From positions 1 to 5,596 of the forward strand of contig JAJDFU010000104.1 of NCBI GenBank assembly GCA_020528935.1: DNA of 5,596 nucleotides. Direction: 5' to 3'. The position numbers and the translations under genes were made by a program. How positions within the stretch are numbered: the first letter of the stretch is position 1; the number at the start of each line of letters is the position of its first letter. Below the pieces are notes generated by a model that did not search any database, was not told the DNA's origin, and saw nothing but the letters and a program-made list of their open reading frames with translations. Below, piece by piece: positions 5,089 through 5,596 of this stretch. Origin of the DNA: Saprospiraceae bacterium (GTDB lineage Bacteria; Bacteroidota; Bacteroidia; Chitinophagales; Saprospiraceae).

Positions 5089-5596
5089 ATGGTCCCCAGA
5101 GCGTTGGAATCCGTTATTGAGCAGTGGTTGTTCAGGGGAAAAGTGATCATTCTCTACGGCCCCAGGCAATCGGGTAAAACCACCCTGGCAAAGGCCGTGC
5201 TGAAAAAACACGGAGACCGCGAAGCGTATTACAATTGTGAAGTGCCTTCGGTACGGGCAGCACTGAGCGATCGGGATCCCGGGCTTTTGAAGCGCGTTTT
5301 CGGCCACAAAAAGCTGGTCGTTTTAGACGAAGCCCAGCATCTGCCTGAGATAGGACTCGTACTAAAACTTCTGGTCGACACATTCCCGGACTTGCAGATC
5401 CTTGCCACGGGATCCTCCAGCTTTGACCTGGCCTCAAAGGCGAGCGAACCGCTTACGGGGCGAGCCCTTCAATTTCTATTGTTGCCCTTTTCCTTTCGCG
5501 AGTTGCGCCACCTCCATCCGCCTCTTCAGTTGGATGCTCAACTTAACCCGGAAAATTCACCGAATTTTCCGCCCGAAGGGCTGACGAATTGCAAAA
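5089..5596 (+). CDS. P-loop ATPase of the AAA/DUF4143 type, N-terminal part (truncated by window)
   Basis: The frame is open from ATG 5089 to the right edge, giving 169 residues with no stop. Residues 21-32 are the Walker A loop (ILYGPRQSGKTT, Lys30 and Thr31), and 75-83 are Walker B (KLVVLDEAQ, Asp80-Glu81). LATGSSSFDL at 105-114 is the sensor-type strand. LTGRALQFLLLPFSFREL at 122-139 is the conserved segment that leads into the usual C-terminal half. This pattern is typical of the widespread bacterial ATPases that combine an AAA_14 domain with a C-terminal DUF4143, often around 380-400 residues. Their function is poorly known. The region that would show DUF4143 is outside the window. An ATG at 5081 is in another frame and stops soon. 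After residue 140 the sequence becomes Pro/Asn-rich and coincides with a perfect DNA palindrome, so an insertion or decay downstream cannot be excluded. Confidence 0.87.
   Translation, partial: MVPRALESVIEQWLFRGKVIILYGPRQSGKTTLAKAVLKKHGDREAYYNCEVPSVRAALSDRDPGLLKRVFGHKKLVVLDEAQHLPEIGLVLKLLVDTFPDLQILATGSSSFDLASKASEPLTGRALQFLLLPFSFRELRHLHPPLQLDAQLNPENSPNFPPEGLTNCK
5549..5571 (+). repeat. Perfect inverted repeat inside the ATPase coding region
   Basis: The arms CGGAAAATTC (5549-5558) and GAATTTTCCG (5562-5571) are exact reverse complements with a 3-nt centre ACC. A further small hairpin follows directly (GCCC-GAA-GGGC, 5571-5581). The segment GAAAATTCA at 5551-5559 also occurs in both 27-bp repeats upstream of the gene. 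In frame it encodes the Pro/Asn-rich stretch around residues 153-163. Confidence 0.75.

Noticed and set aside
5026..5437. Reverse-strand open frames over the start of the ATPase gene
   Set aside because: The forward frame has intact Walker A and B motifs in the right order, while the reverse frames translate the 27-bp repeats and show no family features.

Overview
The window most likely comes from a member of the Bacteroidota with moderately high GC, possibly of the Saprospiria/Lewinella type. This lineage call is an inference. It rests on three things: an atpA-atpG pair that ends in a terminator with no atpD or atpC behind it; A-rich rather than clear Shine-Dalgarno leaders in front of several genes; and promoter-like elements matching the Bacteroidetes -7 consensus TAnnTTTG. 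The window holds seven protein-coding genes, all on the + strand. The first and last are cut by the window edges.

Layout. (1) 1-1275 is the end of an F-type ATP synthase operon: the 3' end of atpA, a perfect 14-bp intercistronic hairpin, complete atpG, and a rho-independent terminator. (2) 1307-4109 is a four-gene arsenic resistance operon, arsR-arsI-acr3-metallophosphoesterase. The gaps after arsI and after acr3 are only 17 and 14 nt. Two near-identical 16-bp imperfect palindromes, one before arsR and one before arsI, look like ArsR operators. (3) 4171-4998 is a single gene with its own promoter-like element. It encodes a lipoprotein zinc D,D-/L,D-carboxypeptidase-like enzyme of the M15/VanY type. 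(4) 5017-5596 begins with a 27-bp AT-rich repeat in two copies, each an imperfect palindrome, directly upstream of the 5' part of a P-loop ATPase of the AAA/DUF4143 type. That gene runs off the right edge and contains a further perfect palindrome sharing the repeat core.

How the genes work together. ArsI cleaves the C-As bond of trivalent methylarsenicals to give arsenite, Acr3 exports arsenite, and ArsR would derepress the operon when it binds trivalent arsenic. No arsC arsenate reductase lies in the window, so the operon as seen handles As(III) and methyl-As(III) rather than arsenate. The metallophosphoesterase is tightly linked to acr3 and carries a Cys-x-Cys insert. It is the least explained member and the best candidate for an uncharacterised function. 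ArsR and ArsI both end in a vicinal Cys-Cys pair, which is unusual and may be linked to thiol binding of As(III).

No RNA genes, CRISPR arrays or transposase genes were seen. No gene-free stretch exceeds about 150 bases.
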